From: Rhodocollybia butyracea
Taxonomy: Eukaryota; Basidiomycota; Agaricomycetes; Agaricales; Omphalotaceae
Direction: 5' to 3'
Length of the DNA: 64,000 nucleotides
Assembly (NCBI GenBank): GCA_015501585.1
Contig: JADNRY010000051.1
Location: forward strand, 236,884-300,883
Under the pieces are notes generated by a model that did no database searches, was not told where the DNA came from, and was given only the letters and a program-made list of their open reading frames with translations. The translations under genes were made by a program, and so were the position numbers. This document shows positions 1 through 11,207 of the stretch, one piece after another. Each line of letters opens with the position of its first letter. Position 1 is the first letter of the stretch.

Positions 1-2
1 AC

Positions 3-800
3 ATGCGATTGAATCCTGTACTCGCTATCCTTGGAATCGTATACATTATATATGCGATGCCCCTCCTGGTAATCGTTTTCTTCTTTTAAGCCAATAAATT
101 TTCGCATCTATTGACGGACACCCAGGAGTCTGACACTCGAAGATGCAAGGAATCCAACTCTCGAGTCACTCGGCGCTGCTTGTTCTTCCCTTCCTCGACG
201 ATAAGACTAACGGTCGAATTCGTCTACAAACCCAAAGGCAAAACCCCAGTCGCATCGTCAACATGCAGAGAAGAAGACGGAGCAATAGAGCTCCAAAACA
301 TGAAAACAAACAAAAAGAAAGAGAAAGGAAGCGGGAAGAAGCCAACTAAGAATATGAGAGAATGGAAGTTGGGACAAGAAGCCGCTTATCGTATAGTCAG
401 AGAAGTTGTCAAACAATCTCCTTCCTTCTATGAGAGAGGACCGATCGAGTGGAAATGGGGCTATACACAAAAAAACAAAACATATGTTGAAAAGAATGGA
501 GTAAACTTCGCCATTAAATGGGGAATATTTCATTACGACGGCTATGGAGAAATCAGAAAGGTACCGCCGCCAACTCACTACCCCTGGGACCAAGACAAAG
601 AGGAGGTAACAAACGGGATATTAAAGCGAAACGAGACAAAGAATCACGTAAGTGCATCCACATTTACTGTGTCCTTGCCTCATTCTGTTCAACAGAGGCC
701 CTGGCCTTTTGGCAAGAAAACATACGTTGTTGGTAAAAGTACAGATGATGGGCCGGTTTATTGGATTGGTGACGACTTCGAGGATCGCCTGCCGTGTTGA
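3..800 (+). CDS. Putative small secreted protein, unknown function (3 exons)
   Basis: I do not recognise the family. An ATG at 3 opens a hydrophobic 22-residue leader (MRLNPVLAILGIVYIIYAMP...) that looks like a signal peptide. A GT-AG intron at 69-125 joins it in frame to a long open exon 126-647; a second GT-AG intron (648-695, donor GTAAGT, 48 nt) leads to a last exon 696-800. The spliced product is about 230 residues. The middle is lysine-rich, and the C-terminal half is rich in aromatic residues (IEWKWGY, FAIKWGIFHYDGYG). An intron placed directly after the leader is also seen in the secreted-protein gene at 60718. The gene lies 2 bases from the window edge, so an upstream start cannot be excluded. 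The exon model is inferred; without splicing the only start in this frame would be a TTG. Confidence 0.4.
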
Positions 801-1528
801 TTTTAAGTACCATTTACGTACATACGATAACTAGTATTACGGCGAAAAGTCCCCAGTTCCAGAAGATATCGTGTCGCCAAGACAAAGCGTAGCTACCGCA
901 AAGTAAACGCTAGTGAAGCTTTGATCAAGCGCTCCAATCCCAAGTCCTCGTCCTGTATAGTTTGCGGACAACTTCTCCGTCTAGGGGCGCTACTAGTAAT
1001 GCCTATTCTCTGTTCGGATTACTTTAACTCTGACTTGGTCCTGTATCGATTGGCCTTGCCATATCCGATGAAGAGATTCCTGCAACGCCATCAGTACATA
1101 TATTGATGTCCAAATGAAAAATTCAAGCGGACGAGGTCGGCAGAGGTTTCCAAAGGCAAAGGCAGTGGAAGCACACAGAAAAAAAAAAGAGGAGACGAAT
1201 AGGGCCCGGAAGGAAAGACCTAGTCCTCCTAGATGATTACCAAGCTCGTCTCGGTAAGCAAGCACCTCCCCAAGGCTCACAAACAACAATAGAATCAAAA
1301 CTATTCCGAGTACTTAGGAAAAAAGCATAACTCGACCATTTATATGTCACCCAGGCCACGAATGTCTCAGTGCCTCCAGTAGAATCAAGCCTATTCTTTT
1401 CGCAGTTCTATCTTATCAAGCTGCAAAGAATACGAGTCCATCCAACCAGTATTCTAACAATTCTCAATTTCTCGATATGCTCCAAGCTACATCAAAAGAA
1501 CACACAACAACGACCAAAGACGTTACAT
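801..1528. other. Intergenic, no gene seen
   Basis: Only short open frames without coding character. It separates the putative secreted protein from the 3' end of coronin. Nothing else recognised. Confidence 0.6.
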
Positions 1529-3622
1529 TTACGCGGCATCCAACAGCGCCTGCGCTGCCTTCCTAGCATTCGCCCTCTGAGCTTCGACTTGCAGCTCCAA
1601 GTTCCGGATGAGCTCCCTAGCTTCCCTCAGCTCTGACTTGAGTTGTGAGTTCTCCTCGAGGAGCGCATTCTGTGCAGTATGGGAAATTAAGATTATCAGG
1701 AATAGAGATACCTGGGGAATGAACTCACATCGGGATCGTTTCCACCATAGCTTGGTTTCCTCTGGACAACAGGCGCGGGAGACGGAGGTTCGACCGTAGT
1801 AGGAGTGGGGATGGAGGCAGAGTAAGAGTAAGATCTGGACGGGGCGGAGGGAGCAGAAGGAGAATAGGCTGGTTCCGGTGCTGGTGCCGAGGCGGTTTGA
1901 GTCATCGATGGAGCAGGAGAAGGGATGGGTACAGCGGACGGCGGCGCAGACGAGGTGAACGAGGCTCCGCTGGACAGGTCAAGTACCTTCCTGGGAGCGT
2001 TCTTGCCGGAGAAGAAGTCGTTTGCGTTCATGCTGGGTTCGTATGAGGGTGCAGGTGGAAAGATGTCGGATTGGAAACCATCGGCCTGGAGAATAGAGGG
2101 GTTGAGCAAGAAAGGAGATCAAGCAAGGTAGATGCGGGAACGTACCCTTCGAGGAACAATGAATGCAATTGGTTCTATGTTCGACCCGGCGATTTTGTAA
2201 GCTCGCGCGATCTCGCAGTCTGCAACATTGAGTGCGCGTCGGGGAAGGAAGCACATGCCGCGCTGTGGGTCCGAGGACTTGTGCTCGTCCAGAGGGAAAA
2301 GGCTGTCGTTTTCGTACTCGTAGTAACGAATGTTACCATCACTAGATACAAAAGGTCAGATGAAGGCCAGCACTAAGAAATACATCGTAATTCACCCTTT
2401 TCCGGCTGCGCGATTGAAGATAGTAAGCGAAAGTCGACACTGAAAGACGTAAAGGACGCTCACCAAGGAATAGAATATTGTTGTCTGACCAGAACGGCAT
2501 AACCACACCAGAACTTTGATCGATAGTCGTCGTCTTCAAGTTGCCTAATCCTCCGGTCTCCCAAATAGCTATCTGCCGGTCAGACATTTTGCTGAACCCA
2601 GTCGTCGCAATTCTATCGTGGTCTCCCATCCAAACTACCCTAGCGCCCTTGATTCCGCCATGTCCATCTGTAACGCGCACAGCATCGCCGCCCGCGCGAG
2701 GGTCAAACAAGCGCAGTTTCCGGTCACGACACGTCGTCACGAGCAGGTTTCCGGTCGAGTTGAAAGCAAGACTCTGAATGGCATCGTTATGACCGCTGAG
2801 AACGTTCCGCGGGTCCTCCGTGCGCGCGAGATCCCAAAGTTTGACAGTGTAATCGCCGGTAGAGCATGCAACGACATTGGACGCTGTCGGATGGAAGAGG
2901 ACTTGGCCGACTTTACGAGGTGAAGCGTCTATACGCCAGACTGGGTCAAAGTCTTTGGGCACCCAATGCTCCGATCCCCATCCTTCGAATGAGCTATCTT
3001 CGACTTTCCAGATCATAAGCTTTCCGTCGTCACCGCCCGACGCGACAAGTGAGTCATCGTGAGGAGACCAGTCGGTATCGAGGACTGAGGCGGTATGACT
3101 TCGAGCGAGAGGTAAAGTGTCCGGAAGTTTGTGGGTAAACCCGGGGATAGGATTGAAAGGAGACGGAAGGGGTAGAATAGCAAAAGCGCCACCTCCAGAG
3201 GCGTTCCAGTTGATACTGATGTATTTCTGAAAAACGATAGTAAGAGATGGATAACTGGTGATTCCGCGTAACACTCACTCCTGATGCCGCGATAATGTTG
3301 GTATCCCAAGCGTTGTTGGTCACTTTGACATTTTCGATGATGTATTCTTTCTTTGCTGGCTGCCCAAAGACGTGTCTGCAGAGCAGGTCAGCTGCTGAAG
3401 AGATAATGACCCAGTGATAGCGAGCGGTAGAAGCAAAGCTGTAAGGGAATGGTCATCAACTTTCTGAGCGAATCAATAACTATAAGAATAACTATAAGCT
3501 TACCTAGTATGTACAGATTACTTCCTCTTCTTTGCAGGCTTTCTTTGCTCGCTATCTGGATGATCACCCGACTATGTCGTGCAAACTCACCGATATTTTG
3601 ATGCTCTAACGAAACGAGACAT
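1529..3622 (-). CDS. crn1: Coronin, WD40 actin-binding protein (7 exons)
   Basis: Coronins bind F-actin and the Arp2/3 complex at cortical actin patches. The product starts MSRFVRASKYRHVFGQPAKK, the conserved coronin N-terminus, followed by WD40 repeats (DSLVASGGDDGKLMIWKV, CSTGDYTVKLWDL, VTTCRDRKLRLFDPRAG). A proline/serine-rich linker follows, and the last exon encodes a coiled coil (ALLEENSQLKSELREAREL), as expected for the trimerisation tail. Exons: 3622-3591, 3375-3279, 3226-2464, 2405-2396, 2341-2146, 2085-1729 and 1669-1529; these join in frame to about 531 residues, close to fungal coronins. The first intron is long (215 nt). The fourth exon is only 10 nt and is needed to build the conserved AGKGDGNIRYYE stretch. 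Divergent from the alpha-galactosidase gene. Identification is certain; exon ends are read by eye. Confidence 0.96.
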
Positions 3623-4208
3623 GGAAAGCAGCTAGGCCAGTAATCCGTTGGTTAAACAGAAGCGAGTTTAGAAGAAAAAAAAAAAAAGTAAAGCAATGGA
3701 AGAAAAGTAAGTTGTTCAGGTTCAAGATGTAAGAAGCGCCGGGCTAAGTTTCGGCGCCATTGTTCTTGTCCTCCTTGTACTCGCAAACTACTACTTCATT
3801 TCCGTAACCGAACCGAATTAAATCCCGCCGCTTCTCTCAAGAACATCAAGAACAAGAACGGTCCGCTCAAATGCTTGTGCATCCGTTTTTATCTTTTCAT
3901 TGATATCATCGATATCGTCCACACCGTTCTGCTGAATTTCCTTCAACTCGTGCCCATATCACTTGATGCATTTTGCCTATTCGGCCGTTTCTGCCTCTCG
4001 AGGCCCAAGTGACGCGTTGGCAATCGGGTTGTTCGGTGATAAAGAAGCCCCAGATATATCGGATAATCTCTGGACTATACCACGAGACTGGGATTCTGCT
4101 GTTCTTTGATATTAGAGGAAGGAACCGGTCCTCCAACTATCGCTTTCTGCACCGAAATAAACCCCTTTCCTGGAGCCACCGAAAAAGGAAGGAGCCCCTC
4201 AGTTTCTG
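3623..4208. other. Shared upstream region of coronin and alpha-galactosidase
   Basis: Divergent intergenic region of about 0.6 kb with a poly-A run near 3674-3687. It must hold the promoters of both flanking genes. Open frames here lack coding character. Confidence 0.5.
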
Positions 4209-4215
4209 TATAAAT
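4209..4215 (+). promoter_or_regulatory. TATA box of the alpha-galactosidase gene
   Basis: TATAAAT lies 42 bases before the ATG at 4251. It supports 4251 as the start rather than upstream in-frame codons. Identified by sequence and position only. Confidence 0.55.
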
Positions 4216-4250
4216 TGATAACCGGCCAGGTTACTTCACACCACTCCAAC

Positions 4251-6704
4251 ATGTTAGGAACATTGTTAGGCGGAAGTTTTGGTGCTTTGTTTTATGCTGC
4301 GACATTTTCCCCAGCAAACGCTCTGGAAAATGGTGTTGGCAGACTGCCTGGTGCGTCCCTTCGATCCAGTCTGGAATATGAGTACGATGCTGACGACGAT
4401 TCTAGCTCTGGGATACAACAGTACGCTCTCCAGTCCTAATAATGACTTAAAAGCTAACGAAACGACTAATTGCAGCATGGAATGCTTTTGCCGTATGTGT
4501 AGCTCCTCCTTCCACCGCTCGTCGCTCACCCGATTACACAGTGCAACATTAACGAATCCTTAGTCCTCGAAAGCGCCCAACTGATGGTCTCCCTCGGAAT
4601 ACAAGCGGCTGGTTACCAATACGTCAACATCGACGACTGTTATGCCGAGCCAACTCGCAGTTCCAGTGGAGATCTTGTTGCTAGTAAGATCTGATTCAAC
4701 GGTGTTCAAGTACGAATTAATGATCACCTTCATTCCAGACACGGCTCGCTTTCCAAACGGGATGAAGAACATTACGGATCAGATTCATGCGCTTGGATTG
4801 TACGTTTGTTCTCCTTTTCGCGATCAAATAAAGTCTGATATCCAGCGTGTAGTAAAGCGGGAATCGTATGTATCTGATCCATCTTTCAGTCACTCGTATT
4901 CATATCCCCGGCTGTAGTACAGTGACTCTGGTTGGTTCACTTGCGGTGGATTCCCTGGTTCTTTCCAAAATGAGCTTCGTGACGCGACGTTGTTCCAGGA
5001 ATGGGGTTTCGACTACCTGAAGTGAGTACCAGTGTCTACACCTCATACGTACGTGGTCTAATCAACCCGAATGTAGATACGACAACTGCAATAGTACGCC
5101 GAGTCTTTCTCTGCATCATGACCTGGCTCACCTGCTTATCTCATCACAGTCCCATTTGACGATATTATCCGTCAAGGAATGCTTGGCAGTAAGTACAGTA
5201 TTCCCTTCGCCGTGGATTACACTGCTAATGTTCGACAGAATACACTCGCATGTCCGATGCTTTGATCCAGCTTGCCAAGAGCTCTGGACAACCTCCGTTC
5301 CTGTTCTCGCTGTGCCAGTGGGGTTGGGTGAGTACCTTTGGATATTTGAAGCGACAGACTCTCATTTTCTCCGACAGGAACAAGTATGGCTGTACGTCGG
5401 CGACTCTTTTTCTCCTTTTTTGTACTTTGGCTGAATCTTCTTGATAGCTGGGGATCGACTCTCGGACATAGTTGGAGAGTGAGTATTGTCCGATCGTACT
5501 TTTCGTTCGACCTGTGATACTGATCGTCGCCATAGATCACTGGTGATATTGCGCCGAACTGGGACTCACTCGCGCTTATCATCAACTTGTGAGTATATCC
5601 CAATTTTTTCAAATGTCATCCATACTGACAGTTTCGCCGCTCAGTAACTCGTTCATCACCCAAGCTACGGATTTCTACGGTCACAACGACATGGACATGG
5701 TACGTGCTTGATCATTTCTGTTGTGTAGTTCAGCAACGAACTCGCGGTGTTGGATATAGCTGCAACTGTAGGTGCTTTTTACCTGTTGCTTAAGGACGGC
5801 ACCTGAACTACGATCGCTTTTCAGAGGGAACGGTGGCCTTACCTTCGACGAGTCAAAATCTCACTTTACCGCATGGGCGTTGATGAAGTCTCCCCTTCTT
5901 GTACGTGGTAAATCTCCATCTACGGCTGTGCTTACTGCTTATTCACTCCCTTCTGTGCCTTTTGCAGATCGGAACCAATGTATGTCCCCCCTGGAACGTA
6001 TCATATTCTGTCTTTCGCTCATCATCCCCGAACCGCAGTTGGCTGAGATTACCCCCGATATATTGGGAATCATCACGAACCCAGAGATCCTTGCCATCCA
6101 CCAAGATCCTGTTGTTGGAAAATCGGTCTCGCCGTTTAGGTGGGGTCTTAATGTAAGGAGCAACTCCGAATCCGTTTACATCTTACGATGATGATGCTCA
6201 TCTATCATATTATGTAGCCCGACTTCACAAGCAATTCGTCTTTCCCGGCTCAGTTCTACAGCGGCCCGTCCGAAAATGGAACAGTTTTCATGCTTGTAGG
6301 TCTACACATGCATATGTACCTTGATTCATATCGATCTGGTGTACTGATCCACGTTTACCTCTAGCTAAACACCCTCAACGAACCCGCTGACATGTTCTTC
6401 AATCTAACTGAATCGCCGTGGATCAGGGCTGGGCGACAATATTCTGTTCGGGTATGTTTTTTTTTTGCTATTGGCTGTCATAACACTATTAATCATTCCT
6501 TACTTGTTCGCTCCCCCAATGCAGGATCTCTGGAGCCACACAGATAACGGGACCGCCGTGCGTAACTTTACTGCAACCAACGTTCCAGCCCACGGGGTGG
6601 TGGCGTTGCTCCTTAAAGACGCAGGAGATGAGCCGGCAGGAATTTTCCCCCCTTGTGCAGTGTGGGACAACTGTGCTTTCGAAAATGGCACGGCCGCGAA
6701 TTAA
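4251..6704 (+). CDS. Secreted alpha-galactosidase, glycoside hydrolase family 27
   Basis: GH27 enzymes remove terminal alpha-1,6-galactose from galactomannans and raffinose-type sugars outside the cell. The product starts [19 protein letters not shown] (signal-peptide-like) and carries the family marks [31 protein letters not shown]-type and YLKYDNCN (catalytic nucleophile Asp), HSWRITGDI (acid/base Asp) and YGHNDMDML. The C-terminal beta-sandwich region reads [16 protein letters not shown] through [10 protein letters not shown], with several N-glycosylation sequons. The gene is strikingly fragmented. Besides normal exons it needs exons of 15 nt (4406-4420), 13 nt (4853-4865), 17 nt (5077-5093, which contains the nucleophile), 14 nt (5378-5391), 8 nt (5760-5767) and 12 nt (5968-5979), each flanked by GT-AG introns and restoring conserved GH27 sequence. 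The stop is TAA at 6702-6704. Family assignment is certain; each exon edge is inferred from frame and family sequence. Confidence 0.95.
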
Positions 6705-7141
6705 GGATGTGGACTTTGTTGTAACGACTACTGCTATTTACTCCTTGTTGAATTTTGTTGTACCGTATTACCCTTTTCTTGAAAATACCGTTTTACTTGC
6801 CTGAAGATATCGATGCTCGATGAGTAGGCTGTGAACATTCCTTCCGAATTGGCAACAGCGCAGATGATACCATTACACGACGATACAGGTACAACCATCA
6901 TAAATAAAATGAGGTGGGGTATTAAACAGACCATAAGATCGAGTTGGGTGGTGGGTAGGAAAATAGTATGATAGACTTATAATAAGGAATATAAGTGCAT
7001 AGTAATAAACGGATAACACAAGCAAGAAAGCTGAATGTTACAAATACACCGAGACCTGAAATGCATATGTACAAGGAACCGGAAAACAGGCAAACAGGCA
7101 AATAAGGATGATACAACCCAGGACAAAACCCAAGTGAAAAA
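6705..7141. other. Convergent intergenic region
   Basis: AT-rich 3' flank between the alpha-galactosidase and the short hypothetical gene on the other strand. No gene seen. Confidence 0.5.
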
Positions 7142-7806
7142 TCATGCGACTCGAACATCCGCTGGGAGGTTCTGCCTATTCCATCGAGGACTAGTAGGCA
7201 GCGAAGGTGGCGACATGGAGCGTCGAGACTGGCTCGACTCCAGAGCACCATTGAACCTAGGAGATCTCAGGCTCAGGGGACTGAGTGGGGGAGATTGAGC
7301 ACGATATGCCCACGAATCAAACCCTGATGAAAGTGAACACTCGTTAAGCATACGTCTCGAATACGTCAAAGGAAACTTGGACGCACCGCTGGTGTTCTTC
7401 TGCGCGCTAGACGTCGAAGATAACCGAGTTGGGCCACATGCTCTCTCAGCTTCCCGAGATTGAGATATCATCACAAGAGAGGAGAGCTCGTTGCCCTGAT
7501 AGAGCTCCGGCATGTTCGGGGGACCAAGAGTCAGACGACGGCGGCAAGTTGCAAGCTCCAGGGGAATCATCATAAGTTCTGTGGGTGAAACGCAAATAGT
7601 CAATTATGAGAGTTTGTCCGAAATGAAGCTTTGTGCGTACCTTCGTGGAGTGGTGAGTTACCAGAAGGCGTAGATTCCCATAACAGTCCAGTCTGATTCG
7701 AAGGAGCGGCGAAGCCCTGGAGTCTGGGCATCTCACTCTCATGAAAGCCCATGATCAGGTTCGAAGTGTCCACGCCAAGCGTATAGAACTGTTCATTGAA
7801 GACCAT
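7142..7806 (-). CDS. Hypothetical protein, serine/proline-rich, 2 exons
   Basis: Not recognised. Exon 1 (7806-7641) and exon 2 (7578-7142) are joined by a GT-AG intron of 62 nt (donor GTACGC, acceptor CCCACAG). The spliced frame is open for 200 residues from MVFNEQFYTLGVDTSNLIMG to LPADVRVA and stop. The C-terminal third is rich in Ser, Pro and Arg (SPPLSPLSLRSPRF), which suggests disorder. No transmembrane segment, signal peptide or known domain is visible. The clean splice and the open joined frame are the main support. It could be the 3' part of a longer gene or a lineage-specific protein. Confidence 0.45.
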
Positions 7807-9500
7807 TGAAGATATCTTCTGCTGAGGTCGATTTAGAAGTGATAAGTGTAAGGCTAGAAGTGAGGATGATTGCTAGAGGCGAGGGGTTGATGGGGGAAAA
7901 GATTGGAGCACACACAAAGGCATTTTATTAACAACGTCGGTCAAAGCGCAAGCGCCAAAACCACAGAACAAAAGGAGTAAGCGAAGCAACCAAGCGAATC
8001 AATTCAGTTTGGCTCAATTCAGCAAGAGGTACCCGCTTGTACCCGTTATCAGCGATCGATGAACAGGATAGGAAAACGAACTCCTGCCGGCTGAGTACGC
8101 AAGTCCTGCGGCTGGGGAAAGTGCTCCATAAGTTTTCCGGCTGGAGCGCGCAAGTCCTGCGGCTGCAAGCTGCTCCAGTACCGTCACCCGTGCTGAGCTT
8201 TAATTGCGCTGTGAATAACAGCTTATCGGGACATGGGTCCATGTTTCATTAAATCATCAGCTGTCTTTAGATAGACACTGCTACAAGCCATGGAAGATCC
8301 GGAAAATCACTGTAGTAACGAAAGTTAGTGGCTCAGCAGTAAGCGCCCATTCGCCCAAGAGAACAAAGCAAGGTAGCCGGTAACAACAATGCGAAGGTGG
8401 AGAGCGACAACAAAGCGAAGGAGAGACAATAACAAAGCTAGGGAGGGCCATAATCCGGTTCCCTAGGAAGCCGAGCTGAAAGAAAGAAAAAACGAGGCTG
8501 AAATAAATAATAACCTTGTAATCTGACCACTGATGGTGACATCCTTGTGACTCTGAGCATTGTTCTTTCTCGAACGTGTTCGAGTACGCCACCACGAAGG
8601 TCCACATCTATTGATAGGCGTGATGTCGAGGTGCGAAGGTCTAGTCTGACTCACAAGCCGGGCCATTCGTTACCCTCAGAAACATATGCCTTGTGATGCC
8701 GACGAAAAACGTAGGCAGATTTAGCGTTCGCTGAGTCCGGATAAGCCCTCCGCATGCAGTGAAAACGTGTAGTATTAGACCCGATGTTCCCATGCTTGAA
8801 AAGCCAATGAGAAGGAAACATATCTCTTGCACCGCCAACACTCCCAAGTAATTCCATTCTTGAATCTTGACTCCACTACGAATCCATTACCGAGCCGAGC
8901 AGGGAGTCATACAACCCAACCCATTTCCCAAAGTTACCCGTTTGTTGTGGCGAACACTTTATTTGAGGGATTCAATGTAGGAGCGTTTCGTTGAGGCGGA
9001 GTCGGAACATTCTCTGACGTTCAAGTTGGTCAATGATCTCGAGGTCCGGGAAAGTTTACATCACGATGTTGTCAGGATATCGGTGAGGAAGATGCCAGGG
9101 CTTTGTTGTACGTTGCTGTTTGGAAGTTCATAGTCATGAAACACACGCTAAAAAGTTGCTCAGAATGTACATCGAGGAGAGACAGGTGCCAAATGATAAC
9201 CTTCTGTCAACTTGTAAATCGAGGGTTTCCTGGTTGAGGGTCGGTAGGCCTTCGAATTTCAAGCTGGAGTTTCAGGCCTTCTGGCTGCATGAATTGTGAT
9301 TCGTTGTGAAGAATGGACATTTAGAGGCCTATAGCGTGGCCTTTTCCCTGTCGATGGAGAAGAGTCAAATAACAGATGCTTCAAGCACGGCGATGTTGTC
9401 TTTGAAAATTTAAGTTTTTTGGACGAGCAACGGCGAAAATGAACAAAGGTGTGAAGAATAGATGATATCGATATGTAGAAACAACGCGAGATGTGTTAAC
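7807..9500. other. Gene-less stretch, 1.7 kb
   Basis: No open frame with coding character or family resemblance. It contains the diverged tandem duplication at 8087-8176 and AACAAAGC-like repeats near 8365-8440. Confidence 0.5.
8087..8176. repeat. Diverged tandem duplication, 2 units of about 40 bp
   Basis: Unit 1 (8087-8127) and unit 2 (8137-8176) both start CCGGCTG, share the core GCAAGTCCTGCGGCTG and end TGCTCC. No gene overlaps it. Confidence 0.7.
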
Positions 9501-11003
9501 CTATGGTGACATGATAAAATGCAGCATTTTCGAATGTGTAGACTCTGTAAGGTATGTAATATTCCGTACCCGCCTGTCTTCATCGGACTGTGGTAATATA
9601 GACAATAGCCTATGGTCTACATCCGCGGGCACGAAGCGTAGAGAAGATGCTCTGAACGATGAGTAAATTCGTTTTTTGATGATGTCGAGAGTGTGGCTTT
9701 CTATCTGAAGAAGGGCGCTCTTGAGCTTTTCTTCGTACTCCATTGGTCTCCCTGCGTAGAAGTACGCATCACGCGCGGATCCTCCAAACCGTTCAGCGAA
9801 ATACGCGAGCTGTCTGTTGCTTACCCTCCCGATGGTTTCTATTTTCTGGAGTTGGCGTCTGCAAATCACGTTAATTACATTGCCACTGGAACTCAAGTAC
9901 TCGAATCCAACATACCCACAGATGAGCTCACTGCTACTCCAGGGTCGCATGACGAAGGACTCTACGGGTTGTGCCCAGGTGCTCGTGTCGTGTCTCGTTG
10001 AGGAGGCTTGCATAATGAACCCTTCGACTTCCGCCAGAATGGGCGGGACATACTGTAGCCCGCAACTCAAATCGACTAGACTCCAGGTATCGGGTGGAAG
10101 AAGCTCCTTAAGATCTTTGAGGTCTATCCCATCCAAATCGATGACGCACTCTTCTTTGTCTTGCCAGAGTCGCGCGGATTTGGAATTGCGCACATAAAGA
10201 GTGGGCAAGTTCTGCGCCCGTCGAAGATGCAGAACCAAGAACAGAAAGTAACTCTTGCCTGTGTATGCCAATCAGCGCATATTTATACTTCACGCAAGGA
10301 AGATATCACCTATTCCAGGGACACCGGTAATGACGAGTCTGTCGTCCGAGCAGATGTATCTAGAGCGTTCGAAAGGATTTGGAAATTTGTCCAATGAAGA
10401 TAGGGGTGTGATTGGTTTGAGGGGGATAGGCAGATCCGTCGGGATGTCGTCGTCGTCGTCGTCGTCTTCGTTGGTGGACTTTGAAGTATCTTGAGCACCT
10501 TGTTTCAGATCGCCTTTGGGGCAGTATTTGGCTTCTGCTGATTCAGAGCTACGAGACGAATAAGCACCTTGAGAACAAGGAAAGCTATAGGGACTAGAAA
10601 TTGCTAACCCGATATCCATCTCCGCCGCTTTTTCCTTGAGGGTCAATGCTTGCCAAGTTCGTTCGCCCCTTTTATTGACCTTTTCCATCCAGGCGAGAAT
10701 CGCTACGAGCGCTTCCAAGTATTCTTGTCTTATGAGTACTTGTGCTTCTATGTCTGGAGCATCCTCGAGCACCCAGATGTGCGATGGTACTTCGACACCT
10801 TCTGGTAGCGAATCTGCAAGAATAGCTTGCTTTGTCGGTTCTACATATGGTTCCGGCTTGACTACACGATAACCAAAGTTCATGGTAAGTTGAAAAGGAT
10901 CTGGGGGATCGGACCGATGATATTCCGGGCCGGGATATGCGCTCATCTTTTGCTCATCTTTGTAGTTTCTTGCCCGAGCCAAAGGGTCTGAAAGACAGTC
11001 CAT
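9501..11003 (-). CDS. P-loop NTPase-like protein of Crinkler/RHS-like type
   Basis: Exon 1 (11003-10310) and exon 2 (10258-9501) are separated by a 51-nt GT-AG intron that falls inside the Walker A motif. Splicing gives RLVITGVPGIGKSYFLFLVL, so the nucleotide-binding loop exists only in the spliced product. The protein is about 483 residues. An N-terminal region (about 1-190) leads to an aspartate tract encoded by a GTC-type microsatellite (10446-10467). The P-loop is at about 230, followed by LPTLYVRNS and DLDGIDLKDL-type strands and then an alpha/beta region of about 200 residues. In Agaricomycetes, proteins with GxPGIGKSYFL loops are related to Crinkler (CRN) and retrotransposon-hotspot proteins, whose role is unsettled. 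The P-loop is seen directly; the family link is from memory of such proteins. Divergent from the amidase (204 bp apart). Confidence 0.75.
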
Positions 11004-11207
11004 TTAAATCCAAAGAGGTGGTGCTGTCTTCAATAGCCAAATCAACACCCTGGTTTGGTGGACTCGAGCGTTAAAAGCAAATAAAAGAAGCGCTGACTCG
11101 AAACTGTCAAATGACCAGTGCGGTCATTTGATAGTTCCTCATCAGCTCAAAAGCAAAAAGGGACCAGATTATGAAGCCTCTCAATCCACTTTCCGCCAGT
11201 CAAACAT

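Noticed and set aside
111..800. Unspliced frame starting at TTG
   Set aside because: TTG is an unlikely start in a fungus; an ATG at 3 with two short introns gives a better model with a signal peptide.
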